A stretch of DNA of 58,913 bases from CAIQJJ01 sp964606085 (GTDB lineage: Bacteria; Chloroflexota; Anaerolineae; Anaerolineales; UBA4823). The notes under the pieces were generated by a model. That model was not told where the DNA came from and ran no database searches. It worked only from the letters and a program-made list of their open reading frames with translations. Position 1 is the first letter of the stretch, and each line of letters begins with the position of its first letter. The DNA is taken from positions 1 to 58,913 of the forward strand of contig CAZSFD010000024.1 in the NCBI GenBank assembly GCA_964606085.1, in the 5' to 3' direction. Made by a program: the position numbers and the translations under genes. Below are positions 49,961-58,913 of this stretch, one piece after another.

Positions 49961-50497
49961 ATGGCAAACGAGAAGAAACCCAACGTATTTGAACCGCTGA
50001 TCGAACTCGGCCGCGGCATGGCAACCACTTTCCAGGCCATATTCGAGAAGCCGGTCACAATCCAATATCCCGAAGAGAAGCGCCCGGTGCGTGAACGCTT
50101 CAAGGGCCGCCACGAACTGCACCGCTATGACAACGGCCTGGAAAAGTGCATCGGCTGTTCGCTGTGCGCGGCGGCCTGCCCGGCAGATGCCATCTTCGTC
50201 GAAGCCTCCGAAAACACCGACGAAGAGCGCTATTCGCCCGGCGAGCGCTACGCCAGCACCTACGAGATCAACTTCTTGCGCTGTATCTTCTGCGGCTACT
50301 GCGAAGACGCCTGCCCCACCGAAGCCATCGTCCTGGGCGACAACTACGAACTCTCCTTCACCGACCGCCGCGACGCCATCTACCCCAAAGAGATGCTGCT
50401 CGTCCCCGTGCCGCCCGGCGGCCAGCCCACCCCGCAGGTGACGCCCCCCGGTGTGTTTACCCGTTCGGTACCGAAGATGGAAAACCCCACCGATTGA
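49961..50497 (+). CDS. nuoI: NADH-quinone oxidoreductase subunit I
   Basis: 178 residues. Two 4Fe-4S ferredoxin motifs, CIGCSLCAAACPADAI and CIFCGYCEDACPTEAI, carry clusters N6a and N6b. KGRHELHRYDNGLEKC is the usual approach sequence. It starts 8 nt after nuoH. A long AT-rich hairpin follows it before nuoJ. Confidence 0.97.
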   Translation: MANEKKPNVFEPLIELGRGMATTFQAIFEKPVTIQYPEEKRPVRERFKGRHELHRYDNGLEKCIGCSLCAAACPADAIFVEASENTDEERYSPGERYASTYEINFLRCIFCGYCEDACPTEAIVLGDNYELSFTDRRDAIYPKEMLLVPVPPGGQPTPQVTPPGVFTRSVPKMENPTD

Positions 50498-50500
50498 AAA

Positions 50501-50554
50501 TTGTTGATTTCTGATTGCTGATTGGTTGAATAATCAGCAATCAGAAATCAACAA
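50501..50554. repeat. Perfect 23-bp inverted repeat between nuoI and nuoJ
   Basis: Arms at 50501-50523 and 50532-50554 are perfectly complementary around an 8-nt loop; the core is GATTTCTGATTGCTGATT. There is no T-run, so read-through to nuoJ is expected. It is much more AT-rich than its surroundings and resembles the palindromic element after fabF. Confidence 0.85.
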
Positions 50555-50567
50555 TCAGAAATAATCC

Positions 50568-51098
50568 ATGACCCTGCAACTCATCTTATTCATCATCCTC
50601 GCCCTGATAGCGATCGCCTCCGCCCTCGGCATGTTGCTCAGCCGCAATGCGGTGTACGCGGCGCTGTTTTTGGTGGTCAATTTCTGCACCATCGCCATTT
50701 TATATCTCACCCTGCAAGCGCCCTTCCTGGCCATTGTACAGGTGACGGTGTACGCCGGGGCGATCATGGTGCTGTTTTTGTTCGTGATCATGCTGCTTGG
50801 CGCTGAACGCCTGAGCGCCGGCGAAAACGAAGTCACCCGCTGGCAGCGCCCGTTGGCGATGATCCTCGGCGTGGCGTTGCTGCTCGAAACCGGCTATATC
50901 CTGCTCACCCAGCAAGAATGGCTCTCGGCGGCCCCCGTCCTCGAAGAAGGCTTCGGCAGCCCGCAGGCCATTGGCCGCCTGCTGTTCAACCAATACGTCC
51001 TGCCGTTCGAGATCACGTCCATTCTGCTGCTGGTAGCCATGATCGGTGCCATCGTCCTCACCCGCTGCCAGCCGCATGAACAGGGAGGCCTGCCATGA
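50568..51098 (+). CDS. nuoJ: NADH-quinone oxidoreductase subunit J
   Basis: 176 residues with five hydrophobic helices. The helix with YLTLQAPFLAIVQVTVYAGA and the adjacent IMVLFLFVIMLLG hold the pi-bulge region used in coupling. It is a membrane-arm subunit of Complex I. It overlaps nuoK by 4 nt. Confidence 0.95.
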   Translation: MTLQLILFIILALIAIASALGMLLSRNAVYAALFLVVNFCTIAILYLTLQAPFLAIVQVTVYAGAIMVLFLFVIMLLGAERLSAGENEVTRWQRPLAMILGVALLLETGYILLTQQEWLSAAPVLEEGFGSPQAIGRLLFNQYVLPFEITSILLLVAMIGAIVLTRCQPHEQGGLP

Positions 51099-51397
51099 TC
51101 CCGGTCGAGTACTACGTCATCCTGTCGGCCATCCTGTTCAGCATCGGCGCCATTGGCGTTCTTACCCGCCGAAGTGCCATTCTCATCTTCATGTCGGCGG
51201 AACTCATGTTCAACTCGGCCAACCTGGCCTTTGTGGCTTTTGCCCATCACTATGGCCTGATGCAAGGCCAACTGATGGTCTTTTTCGTGATGACGATGGC
51301 CGCCGCCGAAGTGGCCGTGGGCCTGGCGCTGATCGTCACCATCTTCCGCACCAAGCACAGCATTGATGTGGATCAGTTGAGCGAACTGAAGCACTAA
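51095..51397 (+). CDS. nuoK: NADH-quinone oxidoreductase subunit K
   Basis: 100 residues, three membrane helices. It contains the conserved glutamates of the proton path: MSAELMFNSANL in helix 2 and MAAAEVAVGLALIVTIFR in helix 3. A MrpC-like subunit. Its ATG overlaps the nuoJ stop (ATGA). Confidence 0.96.
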   Translation: MIPVEYYVILSAILFSIGAIGVLTRRSAILIFMSAELMFNSANLAFVAFAHHYGLMQGQLMVFFVMTMAAAEVAVGLALIVTIFRTKHSIDVDQLSELKH

Positions 51398-51408
51398 TCG
51401 GAGTTTTT

Positions 51409-53327
<1,919 letters not shown>

Positions 53328-53328
<1 letters not shown>

Positions 53329-53627
53329 TGGAACTCAAGCTAATCCAAGAGATAGCTAGAAACAGTGGCTGGTTTTTTACGGACCATGCTGTGCGACAAA
53401 TGGCGAAACGTGACATTACCGATGTAGAAGTAAGTGAAGCGGTATTGTCTGGTGAAATTATCGAGGAATACCCTGACGATAAATACAGCCCCAGTTGTCT
53501 GATTTACGGGCGCACAAACACGAATAAGCATTTGCACGTTTTGTGTTCGTCGCCGCCCCGGGTTCGGGTTGTAACGGTTTATGAACCTGATGAGACAGAA
53601 TGGGTCAATCATCGGGTACGGAGGTAG
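53328..53627 (+). CDS. DUF4258 protein (toxin candidate), copy 2
   Basis: 99 residues from the ATG at 53328, whose first base is the last base of the nuoL stop. FFTDHAVRQMAKRDITDVEV, GEIIEEYPDDKYSPSCLIYG and VRVVTVYEPDETEWV match the DUF4258 family and copy 1 (GEIIEDYPDDYPLPSCLILG). Copy 2 is diverged, so it is not a recent duplication. It is AT-rich compared with nuoL. It is followed 2 nt later by its zinc-finger partner. Confidence 0.86.
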
Positions 53628-53629
53628 AT

Positions 53630-53869
53630 ATGAAACAATGTTATTACTGTGGCGGCGAGTTGGTTGAACAATTGACCACTTTCGTTTACGAAACCAATGG
53701 ACAATTTCAAATTGTCCGTAATGTACCGGCCTTTGTTTGCTCACGCTGCGGAGAGAAGGAATATACCCAGGAAGTAACTCGCGAAATCCTCGAATTTCTC
53801 CGGCATCCATCCACGCCTGTCGAAATTCTCAATATCCCTGCCTACGATCTCGAACCCGCCGAAGCCTGA
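53630..53869 (+). CDS. YgiT-type zinc-finger protein (antitoxin candidate), copy 2
   Basis: 79 residues from the ATG at 53630, with GGAGGT 5 nt upstream. The zinc ligands are CYYCGGEL and VCSRCGEKEYTQEV, with a single C-terminal helix and no DNA-binding domain. A likely partner of the DUF4258 protein before it. It ends 21 nt before nuoM. Confidence 0.86.
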   Translation: MKQCYYCGGELVEQLTTFVYETNGQFQIVRNVPAFVCSRCGEKEYTQEVTREILEFLRHPSTPVEILNIPAYDLEPAEA

Positions 53870-53890
53870 CCTTCGATCTGCAACCCTTTT

Positions 53891-55363
53891 ATGGACTCCC
53901 TCCTCCTCACCCTCGTCACCTTCTCCCCCCTGCTCGGCGTGCTGATCCTCCTGCTCTGGCGCGACCACCAAAAAGATGCGCTCCGCTGGACGGCGCTGCT
54001 CTCCTCGCTAACCACCTTTGGCCTCTCGCTGTGGATGCTGGCACGCTTCAACCCCGCCGACGCCAACTTGCAGCTCGTCCTCGACCGCACCTGGATTGAC
54101 GCCTACACCTGGAAGGTCAGCTACTTCCTCGGCGTAGACGGCCTGAGCATCTTGCTCGTGCTGCTGACGACCTTCCTGACGCCGTTGGCCATCCTATCCA
54201 CCTGGAAGGCGGTCGAGGAGCGCGTCAAGGCGTTTATGATCTTCTTCTTGCTGCTGGAAGTGGGTATGTTGGGGGTTTTTCTGGCGCAGGATTTGGTGTT
54301 GTTCTTCGCCTTTTGGGAGTTTACGCTGATCCCGATGTATTTCCTGATCGGCATTTGGGGCGGTGAGCGACGCCAATACGCCGCGCTCAAGTTCTTCGTG
54401 TTTACGATGGCCGGTTCGATCTTCATGCTGCTTGGCATCGTCTGGATCGGCGTCAACATCCAGTCGTTTTCGTTGGCCGAATTGAGCCAGGTGACGCCCA
54501 CCTTGCCCGCCGATTACCAGATGTGGCTCTTCCTGGCCTTCGCCGCCGCCTTCGCCATCAAAGTGCCCATGTGGCCGCTGCACACCTGGCTGCCCGATGC
54601 GCACGTCGAAGCGCCTACGGCCGGGTCGGTGATCCTGGCGGGCGTGCTGCTCAAGATGGGCACCTACGGCTTCCTGCGTTTCAACCTGATGCTCTTCCCC
54701 GATGCTGCCAAACAGGCGGCCCCGTGGATCGCCGCGCTGGCCGTGATCGGCATCCTCTACGGCGCGGCGGTCTCGCTGGCGCAGAAAGACGTGAAAAAGC
54801 TGGTGGCCTATTCGTCCGTCAGCCACCTGGGGTTTGTGATGCTTGGCCTGTTTGCGCTGAACACGTTGGGTGTGCAGGGCGCGATTTTGCAGATGGTCAA
54901 CCACGGCTTAAGCACCGGGGCGTTGTTCCTGCTCGTGGGGATGCTCTACGAGCGCCGTCACACCCGCCAGATGGAAGCCTTCGGCGGCCTGTGGAAGGTG
55001 ATGCCCGTGTATGGCACGCTGACCCTGATTGTGGCGCTCTCTTCGCTGGGCCTGCCGCTGCTCAACGGGTTTGTGGGCGAGTTCACCATTTTGCTGGGCA
55101 GCTTCCAGGTCAACCCCTGGCTGGCTGGCAGCGCCGCCGTGGGCGTGATTTTGGCCGCTGTCTACCTGCTGCACATGTTTCAACAGGTCTTCCTCGGCCC
55201 GGCGGATAAGCCCGAAAACCAGGGCTTACCAGACCTGACCGCCCGCGAAATTGCGCTCTTGCTGCCTTTGCTGATCTTGATCGTCTGGATCGGCGTTTAT
55301 CCCAAGCCTTTCTTCGACCTGATGACCCCCGCGGTTGAGCGATTGCTGGCCGCGCTGCAATAA
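53891..55363 (+). CDS. nuoM: NADH-quinone oxidoreductase subunit M
   Basis: 490 residues, about 14 helices. Antiporter-like motifs are FFAFWEFTLIPMYFLIGIWG with the key Glu, KVPMWPLHTWLPDAHVEAPT with the Lys and His line, and KKLVAYSSVSHLGFVMLG. It pumps protons in the Complex I membrane arm. The ATG follows a weak ribosome site; nuoN begins 12 nt after its stop. Confidence 0.97.
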   Translation: MDSLLLTLVTFSPLLGVLILLLWRDHQKDALRWTALLSSLTTFGLSLWMLARFNPADANLQLVLDRTWIDAYTWKVSYFLGVDGLSILLVLLTTFLTPLAILSTWKAVEERVKAFMIFFLLLEVGMLGVFLAQDLVLFFAFWEFTLIPMYFLIGIWGGERRQYAALKFFVFTMAGSIFMLLGIVWIGVNIQSFSLAELSQVTPTLPADYQMWLFLAFAAAFAIKVPMWPLHTWLPDAHVEAPTAGSVILAGVLLKMGTYGFLRFNLMLFPDAAKQAAPWIAALAVIGILYGAAVSLAQKDVKKLVAYSSVSHLGFVMLGLFALNTLGVQGAILQMVNHGLSTGALFLLVGMLYERRHTRQMEAFGGLWKVMPVYGTLTLIVALSSLGLPLLNGFVGEFTILLGSFQVNPWLAGSAAVGVILAAVYLLHMFQQVFLGPADKPENQGLPDLTAREIALLLPLLILIVWIGVYPKPFFDLMTPAVERLLAALQ

Positions 55364-55375
55364 TCCGAACCGCTT

Positions 55376-56839
55376 ATGAACTCTGCCGAATTTTTCTCGA
55401 ACTTCCAGTCCATGTTCCCCATCATCCTGCCGGTGATCAGCGGGGTGATCCTGCTGCTCGTCAGCGCATGGACCCCGCCGCACCGCCGCTGGCTGGCCCC
55501 GCTGTGGGTGGCGCTGACCCTGGTGGTCACGCTGGGGCTGATCCTCTGGCAGGGGCCGGCCGATGCCACCGCCTTCGATGGCATGGTGGTGCGCGACGGT
55601 TTCAGCCTGTTTCTGGCGGCGATCCTGCTGGTGAGCAGCCTGGTGGCCGTCGGGCTTTCGGTGGATTATTTCCGCTGCGGCGGGGAGTGCCGTTCGGAGT
55701 ATTTCGTCTTGCTGCTGTTCAGCGTTTCGGGCATGATGTTGATGGCCGAAGCGCTCGACTTGATCATCGCTTTCCTGGCGCTCGAACTGCTCTCGCTGCC
55801 GCTGTACGTGCTGGTGGCTTCGGCATGCCGCCAGGCCGAGGCGGAAGAATCTTCGCTGAAATACTTTTTGATGGGGGCTTTCTCCAGCGGCTTTGTGCTG
55901 TATGGCGTGGCGTTGATCTTCGGCGCGACAGGCTCTACCAATATCTATGCTCTGTCTGAAATCTTCCAAAGCGGCGCTTTCAGCCAGCCGCTGCTGCTGA
56001 TTGGGGCCGGGATGCTGTTGGCGGGGTTCAGCTTCAAGGTGGGGGTGGTGCCGTTCCACATGTGGGTTCCCGATGTCTACCAGGGCGCGCCGGCCCCGGT
56101 GACGGCGTTCATGTCGGTGGGGGCCAAGGTGGCCGCTTTCGCCGCCTTGCTGCGCATCTTCTTGATCGCCTTTGCCGCCATCAGCGCTGAACTGGCCTCG
56201 CTGGTGTGGATGCTGGCGGCGCTTTCGATGCTGCTGGGCAACCTGGCAGCCATCCCGCAGAGCAGCCTGAAACGCATGTTGGCCTATTCGAGCATCGCTC
56301 ACGGCGGCTACCTGATGATGCCGATGGTGGCGCTGGGCGAGCAGGGCCGTCCGTTGGCCGATGCTGTGGCATCTATTCTCTTTTACCTGATCGTGTATGC
56401 GTTGGCGAACCTGGGGGCGTGGGCGGTGGTGATCACGCTCGAAAAAGAAAATGGCGCGGCGGTAGAAGTTTACGACCTGGCCGGCCTGGCGCGTAAATCG
56501 CCCTTTTTGGCGGTGTGTATGGCCGTGTTCATGCTATCGCTGATCGGTATGCCGCCGCTGATGGGGTTCGTGGGCAAGTTTTACCTGTTCAGCAGCGTGG
56601 TGCAGGTGGGGCAGGTGTCGCTGGCGCTGGTGGGGCTGCTGGCCTCGCTGGTTTCGGCGGTCTATTACTTGCGCGTCATCGTCGTCATGTACATGCGCCC
56701 CGGCGACCCCGAACTGCACGATACCCCCTTCATCCGCCTGACCGCCGGGGGCATGGCGCTGGGGCTGCTGGTCTTTTCTATCTTTGCCACGCCCATTTTT
56801 AATTGGCTGTGGCGGCTGGTGTTTGGGGTACAGCAGTAA
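55376..56839 (+). CDS. nuoN: NADH-quinone oxidoreductase subunit N
   Basis: 487 residues, about 14 helices. FLALELLSLPLYVLVASAC holds the conserved Glu, FKVGVVPFHMWVPDVYQGAP the Lys and loop, and KRMLAYSSIAHGGYLMMP the later helix. It is the third antiporter-like subunit and last gene of the nuo operon. No terminator hairpin with a T-run follows directly; a long inverted repeat lies 145 nt downstream. Confidence 0.97.
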   Translation: MNSAEFFSNFQSMFPIILPVISGVILLLVSAWTPPHRRWLAPLWVALTLVVTLGLILWQGPADATAFDGMVVRDGFSLFLAAILLVSSLVAVGLSVDYFRCGGECRSEYFVLLLFSVSGMMLMAEALDLIIAFLALELLSLPLYVLVASACRQAEAEESSLKYFLMGAFSSGFVLYGVALIFGATGSTNIYALSEIFQSGAFSQPLLLIGAGMLLAGFSFKVGVVPFHMWVPDVYQGAPAPVTAFMSVGAKVAAFAALLRIFLIAFAAISAELASLVWMLAALSMLLGNLAAIPQSSLKRMLAYSSIAHGGYLMMPMVALGEQGRPLADAVASILFYLIVYALANLGAWAVVITLEKENGAAVEVYDLAGLARKSPFLAVCMAVFMLSLIGMPPLMGFVGKFYLFSSVVQVGQVSLALVGLLASLVSAVYYLRVIVVMYMRPGDPELHDTPFIRLTAGGMALGLLVFSIFATPIFNWLWRLVFGVQQ

Positions 56840-56984
56840 GCGCTGGATCATTCGTGATTTACCTGCCGCTGCTGAGCATCGGCTGACAGGGCCGTTGGTG
56901 GTTGAACGGGCAATAAAGCGGCGGTAAGTTTACCTGGCTTCAAGCCGGTCATCTACCGATGACTTCACTGCAAAAAAGTACTTT

Positions 56985-57070
56985 AAACCACGGAACACAC
57001 AGAATACACGGAAGAAAGCCAGGAAAATGGCTTGATGCAAGGGATTTTTTTTCTGTGTGTTCCGTGGTTT
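56985..57070. repeat. Long inverted repeat element downstream of nuoN
   Basis: Arms at 56985-57004 and 57051-57070 match perfectly over 20 bp (core CCACGGAACACACAGAA) around a 46-nt loop. Outside them CACTGCAAAAAAG at about 56966 faces CTTTTTGCAGTG at about 57093, so the element is nested and about 140 nt. It resembles widespread CACGGA/ACACAG-type intergenic repeats. The 382-nt gap 56840-57221 holds nothing else I can support. Confidence 0.7.
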
Positions 57071-57221
57071 CCGTGGTTTGATAGGCTTTTTGCAGTGGGC
57101 TCACTGATGAAAAGCTTGCTTTCAAAACAGCTTCAAATTGCGTGTTTAACTCGGCCAACACTGCCAGCACAGTGCCACGGTTTTGGTTGGTGGCGGCCAC
57201 AATGTTCTAATTGGGGGGTGG

Positions 57222-58226
57222 TTAGTCGAGGGGGCTTTTGACGGCCAGGCCGCCTTGTTTGAGGACATGGGTGTAGATCATGGTGGTTTTGACATCTTCG
57301 TGGCCGAGGAGCTCTTGCACCGTGCGAATGTCATAGCCGGCTTCAAGGAGGTGGGTGGCGAAGGAGTGGCGGAAGGTGTGGCAAGTGATTCGTTTAGGGA
57401 TGGCGGATTGGCGAGCGGCGGCGGTGACGGCTTTCTGCAGACCGGATTCGTCGGTGTGGTGGCGGCCTTCGCTGCTAGCCCTCACTCTCCCAGGGGGCAG
57501 ACGAGGGTCGAGGGAGCGTTTTGCGGCGGGAAAGACGTATTGCCAGATCCATTCCTGGGCGGCGTGGGGGTATTTTTCGGCCAGGGCGTAAGGGAGGTAG
57601 ACGCGGCCATAGCCTTCGGCCAGGTCTTGTTGGTGCAAAGCGCGGACGCGTTCCAGGTGGGCCTGCAAGGCGGGGATGATGCTGGCGGGGAGCAGGGTGA
57701 TGCGGTCCTTTTCGCCTTTGCCGTCGCGGACGATGACCTGGCGGTATTCGAAGTCCAGGTCTTTGACGCGCAGGCGGATGCATTCCATGAGACGCAGGCC
57801 GGATCCGTAGAGAAGTTGGGCCATGAGGCGGTGGGGGGCGAAGCTGTTGGGGGTGTTGGGGATGAGTTCGATGACGCGGCGGGCTTCTTCTTTGGTCAGG
57901 ACGGTGGGGATGTTTTGTGATGGTTTGGCGTGGACGATTTCGAGGTTGCCGGGGAGTTCGATGTGGAGGACGTCGCGGTAGAGGAAGAGGAGGGCGCTGA
58001 GGGCCTGGTTCTGTGTGGAGGCGGAGACGCTGCGTTCGACGGCGAGATGGGTGAGGAAGGCGTTGATTTGGGGCAGGCCCATGTCTTTGGGGTGGCGAAA
58101 GATGCCCTGGGGGGTTTTGTGAAAATGGATGTAGCGGCGGATCCAATCCAGGTAGGTTTCTTCGGTGCGGTAGGAGTAGTGTTTGAGGCGGGCGGCCTGG
58201 CGGGCCTGGTCGAGGAGTTGGGACAT
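57222..58226 (-). CDS. Integron-type tyrosine recombinase (IntI-like)
   Basis: 334 residues from the ATG at 58226. Catalytic residues are R145 (GSGLRLME), H283 and R286 (HTFRHSFATHLL), H309 (LLGHEDV) and Y318 (TTMIYTHVL). The stretch 200-241, with YGRVYLPYALAEKYP and EWIWQYVFPA then SLDPR, is the additional domain that marks integron integrases apart from XerC/D. An extra segment of about 12 residues follows SLDPR. The end GLAVKSPLD is also typical. No cassette array with attC sites is visible beside it within the window. Confidence 0.88.
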   Translation of the reverse strand: MSQLLDQARQAARLKHYSYRTEETYLDWIRRYIHFHKTPQGIFRHPKDMGLPQINAFLTHLAVERSVSASTQNQALSALLFLYRDVLHIELPGNLEIVHAKPSQNIPTVLTKEEARRVIELIPNTPNSFAPHRLMAQLLYGSGLRLMECIRLRVKDLDFEYRQVIVRDGKGEKDRITLLPASIIPALQAHLERVRALHQQDLAEGYGRVYLPYALAEKYPHAAQEWIWQYVFPAAKRSLDPRLPPGRVRASSEGRHHTDESGLQKAVTAAARQSAIPKRITCHTFRHSFATHLLEAGYDIRTVQELLGHEDVKTTMIYTHVLKQGGLAVKSPLD

Positions 58227-58257
58227 GGGGGATTGTAGGAAGGGCGGAGAGAAGTGG

Positions 58258-58286
58258 TTGCGCGGCGGGGTGTTTTTTGCTATACT
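58258..58286 (+). promoter_or_regulatory. Rightward promoter at the integrase start
   Basis: TTGCGC (58258-58263), a 17-bp spacer and TATACT (58281-58286), reading away from the integrase toward the small ORF at 58416. It occupies the place of an integron cassette promoter. Confidence 0.5.
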
Positions 58287-58304
58287 AACGCAAGTGTTTT
58301 TTGC
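58270..58304. repeat. Direct repeats over the integrase promoter
   Basis: GTGTTTTTTGC occurs at 58270-58280 and 58294-58304, 24 bp apart. The copies lie across the divergent promoters, so they could be recombinase or regulator binding sites. Confidence 0.55.
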
Positions 58305-58310
58305 GGTCAA
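58282..58310 (-). promoter_or_regulatory. Leftward promoter of the integrase
   Basis: On the minus strand TTGACC (58310-58305), a 17-bp spacer and TAGTAT (58287-58282). It gives a leader of about 50 nt before the integrase ATG. It overlaps the rightward promoter, so the two probably compete. Confidence 0.6.
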
Positions 58311-58360
58311 GTGGTGAGTGGTGGTTTTGGAGGAGATGGGCAAGCAAGCGGGTTAGGGAA

Positions 58361-58414
58361 ATGAAAGTGTTTACCTGGGAGATTGTGGGCGAGGATGGGT
58401 TTGGGAGAGTATAG
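58361..58414 (+). CDS. Possible 17-residue leader peptide
   Basis: An ATG at 58361 opens MKVFTWEIVGEDGFGRV, ending 1 nt before the ATG of the next gene. It follows GCGGGTTAGGG and has no strong ribosome site. Too short to judge; it may be a translational lead-in. Confidence 0.25.
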   Translation: MKVFTWEIVGEDGFGRV

Positions 58415-58415
58415 G

Positions 58416-58754
58416 ATGCAGACGCGTTCGACGGTGTACCCTGGGCAGCGAGGCAGCAAGAAACTGGTGGATGAATATGGGGAGCGGTTGGTATGTGTGC
58501 GCTACCGATATGATGCGGCGAGGGGGAAGCGTTATAAGACGGTGGAGTTGATTGTGGAAGAGGTGGATTGGTGTCCGATGCGACGGGGAGATGATGTGGT
58601 GGCGATTCGGGTTGGAGTGGATGAGGTGGAAGTGCGGCGGCAGGTGAAGATGGCGCGAGGCGTGTGGCATCAGGGTCGGAAGGTGTGGTTGTTGCCCTAC
58701 GAGCGAGTGGCGGCGTTGGGTTTGGAGGGGCGGATTGTGTTGGAGGATGGATGA
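58416..58754 (+). CDS. Conserved small protein next to the integrase
   Basis: 112 residues from the ATG at 58416. The chain starts QTRSTVYPGQRGSKKLVDEY and continues GERLVCVRYRYDA, then KRYKTVELIVEEVDW, and ends with a short basic strand region. I recall similar small proteins near recombinases and transposases, but function is not known; the basic, beta-rich look would suit DNA binding. Its codon use is G-rich like the integrase. The adjacent direct repeats downstream may be related. Confidence 0.65.
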   Translation: MQTRSTVYPGQRGSKKLVDEYGERLVCVRYRYDAARGKRYKTVELIVEEVDWCPMRRGDDVVAIRVGVDEVEVRRQVKMARGVWHQGRKVWLLPYERVAALGLEGRIVLEDG

Positions 58755-58759
58755 TGGGA

Positions 58760-58815
58760 TGATGTTTGTAGATGTGTAAACCTTCTGTGTGGGTGATGTT
58801 TGTAGATGCGTAAAC
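58760..58815. repeat. Iteron-like 22-bp direct repeats
   Basis: TGATGTTTGTAGATG followed by YGTAAAC occurs at 58760-58781 and 58794-58815 with one difference, period 34 bp. A partial third copy (ATGTTTGTA) starts near 58834. Each unit has GTTT and AAAC ends. Possible protein-binding iterons or a recombination-associated array. From 58816 to the end no gene is seen; GTTGGGC at 58859-58865 fits the G-T-T-R-R-R-Y core used by integron integrases. Confidence 0.65.
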
Positions 58816-58913
58816 ATCACGGTGACAGGGGAAAATGTTTGTAATCAATCTAATTTAAGTTGGGCGGCGCGCCGAACGAGCGAATAAAGTCACGGAAAGA
58901 TGGCGGTTATCCA

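Noticed and set aside
56949..57200. 83-codon minus-strand frame after nuoN
   Set aside because: It runs through the long inverted repeat; its Thr/Glu/His-rich middle is the translation of the repeat.
58336..58356. Six-codon frame MGKQAG with an overlapping GGAGG
   Set aside because: Too short, and the ribosome site overlaps the start; likely chance.
58285..58848. Minus-strand frames of 149 and 187 codons at the right end
   Set aside because: Antisense to the small conserved ORF and the iterons; Pro/His/Ser-rich with no family pattern.

Overview
The window is a GC-rich, gene-dense bacterial chromosome segment. Several traits suggest Chloroflexota, probably an Anaerolineae-like lineage: very long DUF11-repeat surface proteins ending in an L-P-x-x-x-R tail, a 14-gene nuoA-N operon, Asp/Ala/Gly-rich coding and many small palindromic intergenic repeats. 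This placement is inferred from gene content; no rRNA or tRNA gene was seen.

Layout: (1) 1-146 is the tail of a LacI-type regulator. (2) 154-9472 is a leftward, tightly packed cluster: zinc-ribbon membrane protein, membrane protein with a Cys-Ala repeat tail, GNAT acetyltransferase, SPASM radical SAM enzyme with a PqqD-like front domain, a cysteine-less radical SAM paralogue, a DUF11 surface protein and a methyltransferase. This looks like an undescribed peptide or protein modification locus. (3) 9.8-13.8 kb encodes a giant secreted nuclease. (4) 13.8-21.1 kb holds a free-standing GyrA-type C-terminal domain, an HD-GYP response regulator, small stress and unknown proteins, moaC-moaD-moaE, a threonine synthase-like enzyme and fabF. 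(5) 21.2-27.4 kb holds rnc, a decayed toxin-antitoxin pair, smc, a HAD phosphatase and a MntA/HepT pair. (6) 27.4-31.9 kb holds a GH5 lipoprotein, a desaturase, a cytidylate kinase-like gene behind an unusual RNA leader, and small membrane proteins. (7) 32.0-35.4 kb is feoA-feoB-feoC divergent from a DtxR-type regulator, with a dyad operator between. (8) 35.4-39.0 kb is dnaG and the primary sigma factor. (9) 39.1-56.8 kb is the complete nuoA-N operon. (10) 57.2-58.9 kb is an integron-type integrase with divergent promoters, a small accessory ORF and direct repeats.

The most striking points are: (a) the nuo operon carries four accessory insertions (HEPN/MNT, AAA ATPase plus predicted nuclease, and two DUF4258/YgiT zinc-finger pairs). 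Most junctions overlap a neighbouring nuo gene by 1-11 nt, so they are translationally coupled to Complex I. (b) The radical SAM pair sits beside a protein whose tail alternates Cys and Ala. (c) An 81-nt leader is 79% identical (64/81, ungapped) at two unrelated genes and places the Shine-Dalgarno sequence in its closing stem.

All calls come from reading translated sequence and motifs by eye; no database search was run.
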